From Mortierella sp. BCC40632 (Eukaryota; Mortierellomycota; Mortierellomycetes; Mortierellales; Mortierellaceae), in NCBI GenBank assembly GCA_011634665.1, contig WAEK01000015.1, forward strand, positions 666,501 through 730,500: DNA of 64,000 nucleotides, in the 5' to 3' direction. Position numbers and translations under genes: made by a program. Below are positions 11,844-22,627 of this stretch, piece by piece. Position 1 is the stretch's first letter, and every line of letters begins with the position of its first letter. The notes beneath the pieces are model-generated. The model saw only the letters and a program-made list of their open reading frames with translations, had not been told where the DNA came from and did no database searches.

Positions 11844-14800
11844 GGTTCCTTTTTGACTATGTCATCAAACCCTCAGTGATGGTGTGGCCATCAACACTGG
11901 TGAATGTTGCTCTCTACAATACTTTGCACGAACACAAGGTCCTGACGCGCTGGTTCACCCGGATGCAACTCTTTTGGTATGCGTTCTTTGCCGTGTTCAT
12001 CTACCAGTGGTTCCCAAGGATGTTCATGCCATTGCTGGCCTCAATGGCATTCCTTTGTTGGATCCAGCCCTCGAGCAACGTCTTGAGGAAGTTGGGAAGC
12101 GGGTATACCGGTCTTGGTATTGGATGTATCTCGCTTGACTGGTCAATTATTAGTGGAGTTGGACCTCTATACACACCATGGGTAAGTCAATAATGATGAT
12201 AGCAAGAAATGCATGTACTTTTACTGAGCGTAAAGACTTACTCGCGGTTCATTGGCTCCATTTTTTTTTTCAATTAATTTAATAATTAGTGGGCACAATG
12301 CAACTTTTTCGTTGGCTTGATCTTAATGCTCTGGATCATCACACCTCTGGTTTACTTTTCCAATTTCTGGTCAGCACTTTCCTATCCAATCGTTTCCGCT
12401 AATCTATTCGACAATACCTCAGAGCTCTATGATATCAACCGTGTTGTCAACAAGGACCTTTCCTTCAACAAGACCATGTATGAGGAATACTCTCCCGTGA
12501 TCATGACACCTTACTTTGCGATCACTTATGGCACTAGCTTTATGGCTGTGATTGCAACCTTTGTCCACGTGGCTCTGTACTACGGTTCGGACATCTGGTT
12601 GATTGCCAAGACGCGCTGTCTCCACAGAATGGCTCGCTTCCAAAAGAGACCCTGGATTCAATACATCTCGAGCACTGTCCAGAGCTGGGCTATTGTGAGT
12701 CTTTTATGTGGACCTCAGGAGGATCAGGAGGATGATCCGCCATCAGTTGGAGTGAATACACAATCTACTCTGGACAATGGAAGTCGCACATGTTTACAAA
12801 GCGGCCATCTCCGAGACCGGAGAAATAGCGAGCCGCTAGGATTGAGAAGCGGTGAAGATTCACTGGAGCAGCAACCAGGTGTCACGCTTGGGGTTCCTAA
12901 TATGATGGGTGCAGCATCAGTAGATGGGCTCTCGATCAACTTCCCATCGGCTCATCAACATCGTCGACAGTGTTCTCAAGGAGATGGATTCCTGCATGTT
13001 TCCAAGCCAAAGCAAGAACCGCGAAAGGTGGCAAAGGAACTGGATGATCGAGACCAAATCCCGACCGAGATGTTTGGTTCAGAAGATGTTCATACAAGAC
13101 TCATGAAGAACTACTCGGAGGTAGGTCGTTTTTTCTCTGAAGAGTTTAATTGGTCCAGATCACTAGGTCGTTGCCCTCAGTGGCTAATTTGATCCGCTGA
13201 TTTTTTTTTCTCTAATTACGATTTTAGATCCCGGGGATGTGGTTTGGTCTACTCTTACTTGCTTGCCTTGCCATGGCCATTGCTGTGTGCTCTTCGCCCG
13301 AGGTCAATCTTCCTGTCTATGCATTGATCCTAGCCCTTATTCTGGCAGCCGTGTTTGCATTGCCAATGGCCATCATCCAAGCGTTATCCAGTTCCCAGAT
13401 TGGCCTCAATGTCTTGAGTGAGGTTGTTTGCGGCTACTTGCTTCGTAAGTACAAATTTTGAATCTTCTTGAAGACAGTGATTACTTGTCTACTAGAAAAC
13501 AAAGACCTAACAGCGACTGTGTTACGTTGGTCCATTTTATTTTTCATAGCTGGAAATCAGCTGGGTAACTCAGTGTTCAAGTGCTACAGTTATATGGCAT
13601 TGTATCAATGCCTGAACCTGACGCAGAGTTTCAAGTTGGGTCATTACATGAAAGTCCCACCAAGGCATATTTTTATCATGGTAGTCTATGGAACCCTGGT
13701 TGGAGCATTGGTCAACCTCCAAGTTTTGGATTGGGTGATGCTCTACAATCGAGAAGATTTGTTTAGCGACGATAGAAAGTAAGTTGTTCTCTCTCTCCTC
13801 TCTCTCCCTTCAGTAACTCTTTACAACGTCACCTCAATCACTATCCAGAACTAACAAAGAGATCCTTCGTCTATTTCTTTCCCTCTCTTTCTTTACAGTG
13901 GATGGTCTTTCCGGAACTTAGACCTTTTCTTTTCGGCATCACTGCTTTGGGGAGCTATCTCTCCTACACGTCTGTTCTCCGATGGTTCCATCTACCATTT
14001 TCTGCCGTACTGTTTCTTGATTGGGGTTTTTATTCCCATCCCGTGCTATCTGATGTATCGACACTTCCCGCCTTTTGGTACCCTCTGCAAGGGCACCATC
14101 AAACGGGTCCCATTCCTGCCAAAGTGCAGGTGCCCTGCTCCTCCCCAACAGTCTCAAAGTCCGCCTGAGGGGCCAACGAATGGCGTAACGGTTAATACCG
14201 CGATCCTGTCAGGTATTTCGATCCCACCCATGACAACCCTCCAATCCGTCCGAGGCATCCCTTCTCCATCCGTACCTCCTTTGGGACGACGACGTTTGTC
14301 AGAAGTGCTGACCGATCTGGAAAAGAATGAAAGCGGACGATCCTTTTGGCCTGCCTCTCCTACTCTGGCGGGTCGGAGTCAAGTCCATGACCTTCCTCCT
14401 TCGCCCCGTGAAGGAGGATTGACAGGTCGTGTCAGTTCAGATGGTTCATCATCATATCCACCACTTTCTCCGACGACCGCCATTGGAGAAACCGAGAGTG
14501 AAGTCCGTAGCCCAGCAAGTCGAGGGGTGAGCATGTTAGAGGATTTTCCACAACAGCGACGGCACACGACGATCGAAAGAGCCCCTTCCATGCCTGTTGA
14601 GTCTCATATTTATCACGGCCGACCGGGTAGTGTTTGGGATAATCGTCTCCGACGGATTCCTTGGCATCTGGTAAACATGCCCCTGATCTGTGTCGGAGCA
14701 AGTTTTGTTCCGCAAGCACCAGCATCGTTTGTCATGTCTGCGGGGATTGTCGCGTTTTGTTTTGCGTTCTTGGTATTGCGATACCATCACGAATGGTGGA

Positions 14801-14973
14801 GACGGTATACGTTCGTGTTGGCGGCCGCGTTGGATGCGGGGACGCAGATTTGTAACATGGCGATTTTTGTTGTCTTTTCGTTGATCCTGAAGGGTTCCGT
14901 TGGATTCCCTGCTTGGTTTGGAAATGATCCTGTGAATCCTGAGCGATGTGGCGTAGGCGATGGATACAACTAA
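6639..14973 (+). CDS. OPT-family oligopeptide transporter with giant N-terminal extension
   Basis: Nine exons join in phase: 6639-7299, 7407-8054, 8402-11490, 11584-11694, 11840-12181, 12290-13120, 13228-13444, 13550-13778, 13899-14973, giving about 2,400 residues; OPT transporters usually have 700-1,000. The transporter begins only near residue 1295 (LTFRMWILSTVFVIMGAAIS). Family signatures follow: NPGKFNMKEH near 1445, then AYATNVLAIQSLIFN, a PGNQLGN segment, KVPPRHIF, WGAISPTRLFSDG, and the C-terminal WWRRYTFVLAAALDAGTQ. These proteins import oligopeptides or metal-chelate conjugates by proton symport at the plasma membrane; substrate is not predictable. Two more disordered inserts lie at about 1760-1890 and 2118-2300. 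The extension is rich in Ser/Thr/Pro/Gln and contains a His run and a Cys cluster. The start ATG at 6639 opens a frame maintained through two phase-1 introns. Transcript evidence would be needed to be sure exons 1-3 belong to the same protein. Confidence 0.88.
8134..8240. repeat. T55 followed by (TTTTC)n inside an OPT intron
   Basis: An uninterrupted run of 55 T (8134-8188) followed by repeated TTTTC units lies within the 347-nt second intron (8055-8401) of the OPT gene, well upstream of the 3' splice site at 8400-8401. Confidence 0.9.
11806..11838. repeat. Poly(A) tract, 33 bp, abutting a 3' splice site
   Basis: The last A of this tract and the following G (11838-11839) form the AG acceptor of the fourth OPT intron; the next exon at 11840 continues in phase (AWFLFDYV). 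The pyrimidine tract lies before the A run rather than next to the AG. Confidence 0.85.
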
Positions 14974-15328
14974 GCTAGAACTAGTCTTTCCCTTTCCCTT
15001 TCCCTTTCTTTCTTTTTTTTTTTTGCATCCGCATTTTTTTTTTTTTACCTCTGTTTTTCTATCCTTTGTTTGCGATGACTTACTCTAGTATCTCCGACTT
15101 AATATTCTCATAGTTCTCTCTTTCTTTTTTCTTTTTCTTTAATACCATTTTTTGTGTGCTGTATTGCTTATCTTGTATGATAGTTGTGTGAGAGAAAGAG
15201 AAAGAGGAAGCGAAGAGTCATTGACGCCCTCCCCAAGTAAAGTTGTATTATTATAATTTCAACGACGTGAAAAAAAAGTAGAGATAGGGGACATGTGACC
15301 AATGGTCAGGTCGAGCAGAGCAGTGAAG

Positions 15329-15415
<87 letters not shown>

Positions 15416-15493
15416 GGTGGGGTATAATGTATTTACATATCTTCAAAGCCAATATAAAGACGAAGTCTCTTTCTCGCCTGTTCAAGACAAGGA
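14974..15493. other. Convergent 3' region with (GT)41
   Basis: This 520-bp gap lies between the stop codons of two convergent genes. It begins with (CCCTTT)-like pyrimidine repeats and T runs, and contains a perfect (GT)41 tract at 15331-15412. No ORF other than a Val-Cys reading of the repeat is present. Confidence 0.7.
15331..15412. repeat. (GT)41 microsatellite
   Basis: Perfect dinucleotide tract of 82 bp located about 80 bp beyond the 3' end of the minus-strand membrane-protein gene. Confidence 0.95.
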
Positions 15494-17966
15494 TCAGCCA
15501 TGGTGGGGTCGGTAAGGCATCTGCTGTTGGTGGGGTGGCATGAAGACGTGCGTTGACTGGGGTGGCGGTTGAGACATGAGAACAGGGGCCATTGGTTGGG
15601 CCATGGCTACCGGCGTCTGAGATTGTTGAAGGATAAGCTGTGCATTGGCCAACGTTGGGGAAAACATTCCCTCACGTCCATCAGGTAGGGTATTGCCAGA
15701 ATCTGAGCCGTCCTCCTCTGTCATCTCCTGCTTGTCGCCTATGATAGCTCCTGGCAAGCTGACAGGAGAATGTGCTGCTAGGCCATGCTGAGGAGTAGCT
15801 GGAAGTGCTGCAAGGACTGTATGAGATGAGTTTCCAGGTCCATGACTCACTGGATACGCAGAGTAAGGTCCAGCCGACGACGTGATGGGATAGCTGTTGT
15901 TGGCAGCTGTCGTGTACGGAGCTGGGGCCACCAAGCCATCGTTAGACCATGCATTCGAGATGGGCGGATGTTGGTATGTGGTCAGTGGTGGGCTGTATTG
16001 AGAGAGTTCATGTTTCTCTGGCTCCATGCTTCCGTTCCTAGAGATGCCTGTGTTTCCTGGGGATGGGCTTGCCAGCATATACGCCGGGGCTGCCATCGGA
16101 ACAGGCGCATTAGGCGATCCGACCTGTGGGGTGGTGTAGACAGGTGAATATCCAAATCCAGGCGACTGTTCTGAATTGGCTGTTGCTGCATTGTCAAACT
16201 TTCCTGCGCCACCGCGCTCGTCTTGTTGTTTTCGATGCTTTTTGCGGTAGAAAAAGAAGGCTGCGCCAAGGCCTGCTAACAGAACCAGGGCAGCAGCGAT
16301 GGAGATTCCTGCGATTGCACCCGAGGAGAGCCCACTGCTCTTGGAAGAGCTTTCGACATCGCTGCTTCCATTTACAGGGGGTCTGTTCTGGTTTCCAGGG
16401 GTGGAGACAGGGAAAAGCTGGGTCTTTCCCCAGGTCCATTGAGATTTGCTAATATCCAGTGTCTGAATCACGGGCATCGTGTCGTTTCCTGCAGTATGAT
16501 GAGTGTTTTTGGATTGGTGCAAACAGAAGAAGGGGGTCATGGAGCACTTGAGTAAGCGAGCAAATCAACAGTCTAAAAAAATCCAGACAGATGCATTCCT
16601 ACTAAAATAAAATAAAAATGGGATAGCAAGTCTACCTTGAAGTACAACGTAAAGGTTGCTTCCAATCTTGCTACAAGCAAGGATGGGCGACGGAAGGTAA
16701 GGAACAAAGCTAGGCGGCAGGCGCGGGGACAGCTCCCGTGTGATCAAATTCATGGACCATATCTGATCGGGTGAGACCAGCAAGAGTTCGCCATCTCCTG
16801 TTGATAGGAAAAGGGTTGGGAAAGAAAGTCAGCTTTAGAGAACAGGAGGACATTGCCGAGGGAAAAGCGGGAGCAAAAGGCAAAAAGGAGGGGAGAGGGT
16901 CCGTCATATCATTCTCAGCATTTCCTTGGCCCTGAACTCAACACTGACCTTCAGCAGAACAACTTGTGGGTCCGTACTCGATGGGTGCCACAGCCTATAA
17001 ACAGAAACAGCAGATAAGCTCTTAGTGATCAAAAGCCACTCACATACCCACATACTGCCAATGCCGATTGATAGATGTTCGATAGAGCCATACCGTCAGG
17101 GTCTTAGTGCTGGATAAGAAGGAAAGGCATGTATCGCGATTGGTAGTAGGAAAGGTAGAGCGGCATGCACCGACGGCTACACCGTCGATGACAGCGCCCT
17201 GCAAAAAACTCTTGGATAGACCAACGATCTGGGGTTCAGCAACACTGGCATCAAAGAAAACGTCGTTCTGGACCCACATCGATGGTACGACCGCACCATT
17301 CGCAATACCATTCGATACATCCAGTTTTGTGGCCACAAAGCTAGATGAAAGGCTGGGGACTGTCGTGGTGGTGACTGCCAGTTGGATGATTGCACTTCCA
17401 TCCGCCTTTGGGTCCATGGCAGTGGTTGATACGGTACCCGAGGACAGCCAAATGCTTTTGGCACCTCTGGGAACCAGGCCCTGGCTCAGACTTGCGTCAG
17501 TCACTCTCCAAGTGGGACTGTTGCTCCTGTTACTGCCGCCTGTGACACTATTTCGAGCAAACTGGCCATCGCCAGTGTTGGGAGACTGGGGAGCAAGACG
17601 CAGGACCAGGGCTTCCTGAGGAAAAGGTGATAATGGGCGGGACTGAACCTGGTTTAGGGCAAGGAAAATGTCATGGCGAAAGTCGTTTGTCTGTGGATCA
17701 AGCATAGAGGTCGAGACCATCGAGATCCCCTGCAGGGAGATTTGAGCAAGTGAAGGGAGGCCGAGGTCGCTCTGGAGTAGGGTCTGGGCCTCGACAAAGA
17801 GTGGCGACGTGAGGGGTGGGAGAGTCGGGGAGACCGGTATATTATCTGGCGGGTTGGCAGAGATGAGGAAAAGAGTACCCAAGCTAGAGGTTGGGGTCCG
17901 GTAGAAGACTAGGAGCGAACGTCCGCGTATGGCGGTTGCGGCGAGATAAGCGGGAGCCGACGACAT
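15494..17966 (-). CDS. Type I single-pass membrane protein, kelch-receptor-like
   Basis: Four exons join in phase: 17966-17052, 16994-16949, 16797-16636 and 16488-15494, giving 705 residues. The first donor is GTGGGT at 17051; nearby GTATGT sites would break frame. The ectodomain (residues about 1-400) reads as secreted beta-rich sequence (AAPAYLAATAIRG-like start, DGELLLVSPDQIWSMNL, VIQTLDISKSQWTW). A transmembrane helix (GAIAGISIAAALVLLAGLGA) is followed by basic FFYRKKHRK and a long Pro/Gln-rich cytoplasmic tail. Overall order matches the kelch membrane protein at 48551-50688, but clear kelch repeats are not visible here. No signal peptide is seen after the ATG at 17966: the frame is open upstream to a stop near 17999 and a 3' splice-like CAG/TAG lies at about 17980, so an upstream signal-peptide exon may be missing. 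Function is unknown. Confidence 0.75.
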
Positions 17967-19328
17967 TGCATAGCCTACTGCAGCGGAAGATGGCTAGCGA
18001 CAGGAAGGATGAGAGACAAAGATGGGATTGACGACGGAAGGATGGTAGAGATGGATGGAAGGTTGGGATCGAGATCAGGTAGCAATGATGAGCAAAGGAC
18101 AGGGCAATGACGACGAGGATGATCGTTATGAGATGCACGAGAACAAGAACACAGTTGGTTCTAGACAAGAAGAAGAAAGAGAGAGATAACTAGAAGGGAG
18201 TGCGAGAGAAAGGGCAGTGCTGCAGCTGGCTGAGGAAGCGACTGTCAACAGTCCACCACAAGGGCCTCTTGGAACAAATGTACACCCCCACTGTGGTCGA
18301 TTCTGCATGCACGCCGACAAGGACCGCGTAGTTTTTTGTCCTCAAGAGCGATGAGCAGCTGCAGCGCGACTTTAACCTTGTGCTCCAGGACGGTGCACCT
18401 CGTGGGCACCAGAGCCTTCTCTCAGCCATGGGGCCCCGCCCCTGGCTAGACCAGATCCTACCACAACAACCTAGTCACTGTTAAATCAGTAAAAGAGCGG
18501 AGCCCTTCTGAACCGTGCGCTTCTGGCAGATACTCCACCGGTCTCTTCTTGGTCTCCGAGAGAGCTTCGAGGTGTGTCCCCTCGGGAATGAACCCAATGG
18601 CTAGCTGAGGCCCTCGTCCCTGCATGCTCGATTGACCAAGGGGACATTGGTCGTAGTGAATTCCAAGTGAGCAAGCCCTGTCTAGATTTACTGTCCTCGC
18701 GGCTTGCAATTGACCTGGTCTCGGCCCGGTCTGCCTCGAAATGGCGGGACCCACGGCAATGCTCAGGAGAGACGACCAATCACACACCACACCACACACA
18801 CACGCCTACAAAATCGTGACTCCAAAGAAAAGCAAGGCGACCTTGCCAGGAATCGTTGAAGGTACTCATCTCTTTCATAATAAACGATTCTACGTGTTCG
18901 TGGTCGGTAGCGCGCTCCAACTGTTGGCATGCTGGTTTTCTATGATAATGTATGATCAATGTGCAATGTAAGCATCACCGGACGCGCAGGATCCTCCATG
19001 AGGCTGCTATTTCTTACGTACCCGTTGCGAGAGCATTTCTTTGAACCAGAGATTCTTGCATAATCCTCAATGGAGAGTTTTAGCCCATCGCTGATGAATC
19101 TTGGCGAAGCCGATCTGCAAGGCCCGAGGAAGATTTTGAAAAAAGAGGGGAGAGGTCACGGTCATGGCAGAACCGCCAGCTATCTTGTTAGAATTCGACA
19201 TTGAATTCTTTGCAACAGTATCTAAAATACACCAGAAACTTGACAGTAGAAAGTCCCTTTGACAGCATTGGTCGTGTCATTCAAGAGATCATTTAGTACT
19301 TTGTATCATTAGGCACGCTTGCAAGGAT
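17967..19328. other. Intergenic region without convincing genes
   Basis: The part up to about 18.5 kb is the 5' flank of the minus-strand membrane-protein gene. Open frames at 18190-18429 (minus) and 18741-18971 (plus, with a hydrophobic C-terminal stretch) have no supporting splice context or recognisable motif. Nothing else is apparent. Confidence 0.5.
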
Positions 19329-20812
19329 TCATTTTTGATCATCACAGTCATCAGGGCCAGGGATCTTTTCCAAGAAGGTGAAAAAATCGTATGCTTTGGT
19401 AATGAACGTATCATAATCTCTTGGTCTGAAGGTTCGTGTGTTTCTCGATCTAGTACATGTTTCGATGGTCCATGAATTCAAAGACTGCAGGAATAGTAAT
19501 GTTCATTAAAGTGTGCAGGGGAGCCACATATGCTGTAAACTATGACAGTGCGTGCAATTCATCAAGCATATCTCTGAAAATATTCTCCTGCTAGAATGTC
19601 CTTGACAATGGCTTTCTTGGCCACCGTTTCCATTTCTGATGATGTGAGGTGTGTCTGTGCGAATACCTTCTCACAATGGGACCGTGTTCTTTCATTCTCG
19701 AGGTACTTCTCTAGTGTTCTAGCAAGACGTGCTTGCTAGTCGCCCATCAAGCATGGCCTAGATGAGAAGTCAGAAACAGACCTTGTCACACTCTGGTCCG
19801 TAGATATTGCCTGCTTGCGCATAGGATTTATCGAGAAGCTCTAGCGCAGAAGTAAGCGTCTTCGTTTCCTTCGGTGCAGTGCAGTCCCTCATGCCAACGG
19901 GTATGGTCGAGTCGAGAGTAACATCTCCAATTTGCTCGTTTGGTAAATAACATAGGCGTCTTCGTAAAGAAAATGTATTAGACAGAGGAAGTGGGAAGAG
20001 CTACGAGATGGAGGTGAAGATCTCCAGTCTGCAGACGACAAACATAGCTGTCCACACTTGTGGCTGTCTTGTCTGGGTGTATAGTAGGTGTTGGGGCAAA
20101 ATAGTGCAGTCAGTGTCAGAAGATATCACCGTAAGTCTCTAGTCCTGCCGAGCCTGCTTCACCGAACACAAGTCCATACCTCTTAAAGAATTGTGGTCGT
20201 CCATCCTGCCTCATCCTTGACTAAGAAGTAACCGTTTGGCTATTAAACTGAGAAATCCTTGGGTTCGTACCCATGACTTGAGTGTTACAGTTTGTGAGAT
20301 AGATGCTGATGACGAGGGTGATTGAAATTGATTGAAGGATTTCAGCTTTACTTGGATCATATCTGTTATCTCCTTGATGTGGGCTAGGGAGTTTCTTGCC
20401 GCCTCCTTTCGCTCCTTGTGTGTGATGTCCTTGTCGGAAGTCGGCTCTCCATCAAAGCGAAGGCAGCAGGTGGACCGATTGAAAACATCCAGGCGAGACT
20501 ACAGGTACACCAACATGCTTTTTTGTCGCTTTCGGGCAGCCTGCTTGTTCTTCAGGTTGCCGCTCGCCACCTTGACAAAAGCTAGCGCTTCAGCTAGCAG
20601 TTTCTTCTGGTTTGGCCACCATGGAAGAGCGAGGACTTGTCCACAGCCAAGTCATCAATGGAGACAACTTTAACGGTTGTACCCTCAACACTGTTCGCAG
20701 CCAAAACTTCGAATATCGTGCTCAGGATAGGCGACTTGAATGGGAATGACGACAATCGAAGACGAAGAGAGAGGAAGAGGATAAGTATATGTAGGGAGGA
20801 GAGGAATCTCAA
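19329..20812 (-). pseudogene. Decayed protein-coding gene of unknown family
   Basis: Read on the minus strand, this stretch gives protein-like sequence broken by stops and frame changes. In order: a block near 20812-20600 (FKSPILSTIFEVLAANSVEG), then LLAEALAFVKVASGNLKNK and ERKEAARNSLAHIKEITDM (about 20600-20350), then NEQIGDVTLDSTIPVGMRD to SYAQAGNIYGPECDK (about 19950-19780), then ARLARTLEKYLENERTRSH to KDILAGEYFQRYA (about 19740-19568), and a last block ending PGPDDCDDQK with a stop at 19329-19331. Amphipathic, charged, helix-rich composition supports former coding. The stops lie too close together for introns. I do not recognise the family; such fossils often derive from expanded lineage-specific gene families. 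Confidence 0.6.
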
Positions 20813-21690
20813 GGATAGAGGTGAACGTCGAATCTAGGCGGTTCAATGTCAAGATTCGATGTAAGCCACAGACGGTTGGCGGTGCAACGCCGTCCCCGCC
20901 TTTTTTTAAACTATGAAGATCTGGACAACTTTATTACTTAACCACAGTGGCACATCCTCCACAGAGCTGCATAGTGTGAAAGAGATGGCATGAACAAATT
21001 TTTTCGTGAGTCCACTGTGGCGATTACGAACAAGAGCATCACCATGGCCGTCAAAAAGAAACTTTCTTTGGAGGAAGCTACAATGGCAATCACTGGACCT
21101 ACTAACTCTGGAAAGGATGATGACCTGGCTACAACAATGCTTAGGAGCCTTCTTCATGCTACACAATCGAGTGAGAGTGAGAGCTAGTACTTCAGTCTGT
21201 TACCGCTTCCTCGAAAAATTGGCGCGTAGAGCACTCACTCTCTTTCCGCAGACATCTATTTCTTCGTAAATAAACATTGAAAGGACAATCTTTCAACTTC
21301 CACAAGCACGTCCAGCTGAGCTTTAGTCGGAATCTATTACCTTGACTATTTCTCGGCGCACTCAAGCACTGGCAAATGCGATCCCATCACGGGAGCACAC
21401 TGGATCAACCTCCGCATCGAGAGACTTCCACTCAACTCCACGCCACAACTCAACCTCTCGAGCAAGGTTTGGTTGGTGTATTAAAGGCAAGCTCCGGACA
21501 AGGAGGGGGGAAGGAGAGGTTGTGGCATGTGCCTGAGTTTAAAAGGAATGGCTGTAGGTGGAAGAGACATTGAGCTCAACGCTACAGACGAATAGGATGG
21601 GCAAAACCTGACCATATGAGGGGCGCGTAAGCTGCAAAACGAAAGGGATAAGAAATATGTCGTAACGAGGGAACTCTTCCATCGAGCTGG
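20813..21690. other. Intergenic, possible further gene debris
   Basis: Short frames on both strands (for example 20990-21187 plus and 20906-21166 minus) overlap each other and neither has a clear start, splice context or family motif. It may be degraded sequence related to the fossils on either side. Confidence 0.35.
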
Positions 21691-22075
21691 ACGCTCTATG
21701 AGAGTTCGACAGTCGTTCTAATGTTAATGCACAAGGTGTGTTTACCATTGTTAAAGATCTCCTCACTATTGACAATCCTACCGATAGAAAGGTTGGCTGT
21801 CGAGTCCTGTGCAAAGTTCATGGGACCGCTTAGGAGCTTCCTCAATCGTCTATTAACACTCTGATGCTTCAACACCGCATCTGAATCCAGACGCTCGGCC
21901 TGCTCTTGTGTGTCCGTGATCTCAGGTTTCTTGCTAACAGAAAATAAGTCAGGGCAAACGAACACGAGTGCATCGAGCATCTCAACAACCCACAAAGAAA
22001 GGCTTCATCACCAAAAATCAATGCTGCTAGCTGCTCGTTTTTCTCCAGGACAGCATACACCCATAATTATCAACA
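21691..22075 (-). pseudogene. Second gene remnant, unknown family
   Basis: Minus-strand reading gives AVLEKNEQLAALIFGDEAF (about 22060-22000) in one frame and, after a +1 shift, LWVVEMLDALVFVCPDLFS and DSDAVLKHQSVNRRLRKLL through IVNSEEIFNNG (about 21997-21750) in another. The second block ends at a good 5' splice-like site (AATG/GTAAAC, near 21745). The frame break at about 22000 has no intron consensus, so this looks broken; a real gene with a sequencing error in the reference cannot be excluded. It is on the same strand as the larger fossil downstream and may be part of it. Confidence 0.45.
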
Positions 22076-22110
22076 GCCAAATACGATATAAAATCATAGA
22101 AAACGGTTAG

Positions 22111-22627
22111 TTGCAAAACTTGTGTAGCTGCATTGTATGTGACAGAGGGTCGTAACTACTTGAATATTTTCATGTCCTGTAGAGCCCCAGCCCCCAATGA
22201 GAAGCGCCGCCCCAGTGCCAATGCAGGATACTGTTAAATTTGAAGAAAAAAAAATGAGGCCCCATCTAGGATGCCAGTTCCTCAGTACTCATTTAAAAAT
22301 ACTCGGTTTTGAATTCTACAAACGAAGGGATAGTAGATGGTAGAAGAATCAGGGCGTAGAAGAGCGACAGAAAACTGCAAAGCGGAAAGGAAGACTTCAT
22401 GGGAGAGCAGAGTCGGGGAGCGTGGGCGATGAACAAGGGGTGGATGGAGAAGGCACTGCGGAGGATGAGATACTATATGTAGGATGCCTCCTGAAGCAAC
22501 GCGCTCAAAGAAGAGGCAGTTCGCGACGAAGAAGGAGGTGGAAGCGGTGCTCAAGAAAAGATGCAAGGAAATAGGAATTTTCAGCCTCAGGTCACGCGGC
22601 GAATATTGAAGAGCAGAGTTCCTCTTC
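22111..22627. other. Intergenic, 5' flank of PXA gene
   Basis: About 0.5 kb upstream of the PXA-domain gene start. I see no gene; open frames are out of keeping with neighbouring coding sequence. Confidence 0.5.

Noticed and set aside
18741..18971. 77-codon plus-strand frame with a hydrophobic end
   Set aside because: No splice context, no family resemblance, and it lies in the 5' flank of a minus-strand gene.
20218..20290. tRNA-like stretch with GGGTTCGTACCC
   Set aside because: A T-arm-like hairpin is present but the acceptor, D and anticodon arms do not pair.
20990..21187. Plus-strand frame with a TGPTNSGK P-loop-like string
   Set aside because: Only 65 codons, no further NTPase motifs, and it overlaps an equally open minus-strand frame.
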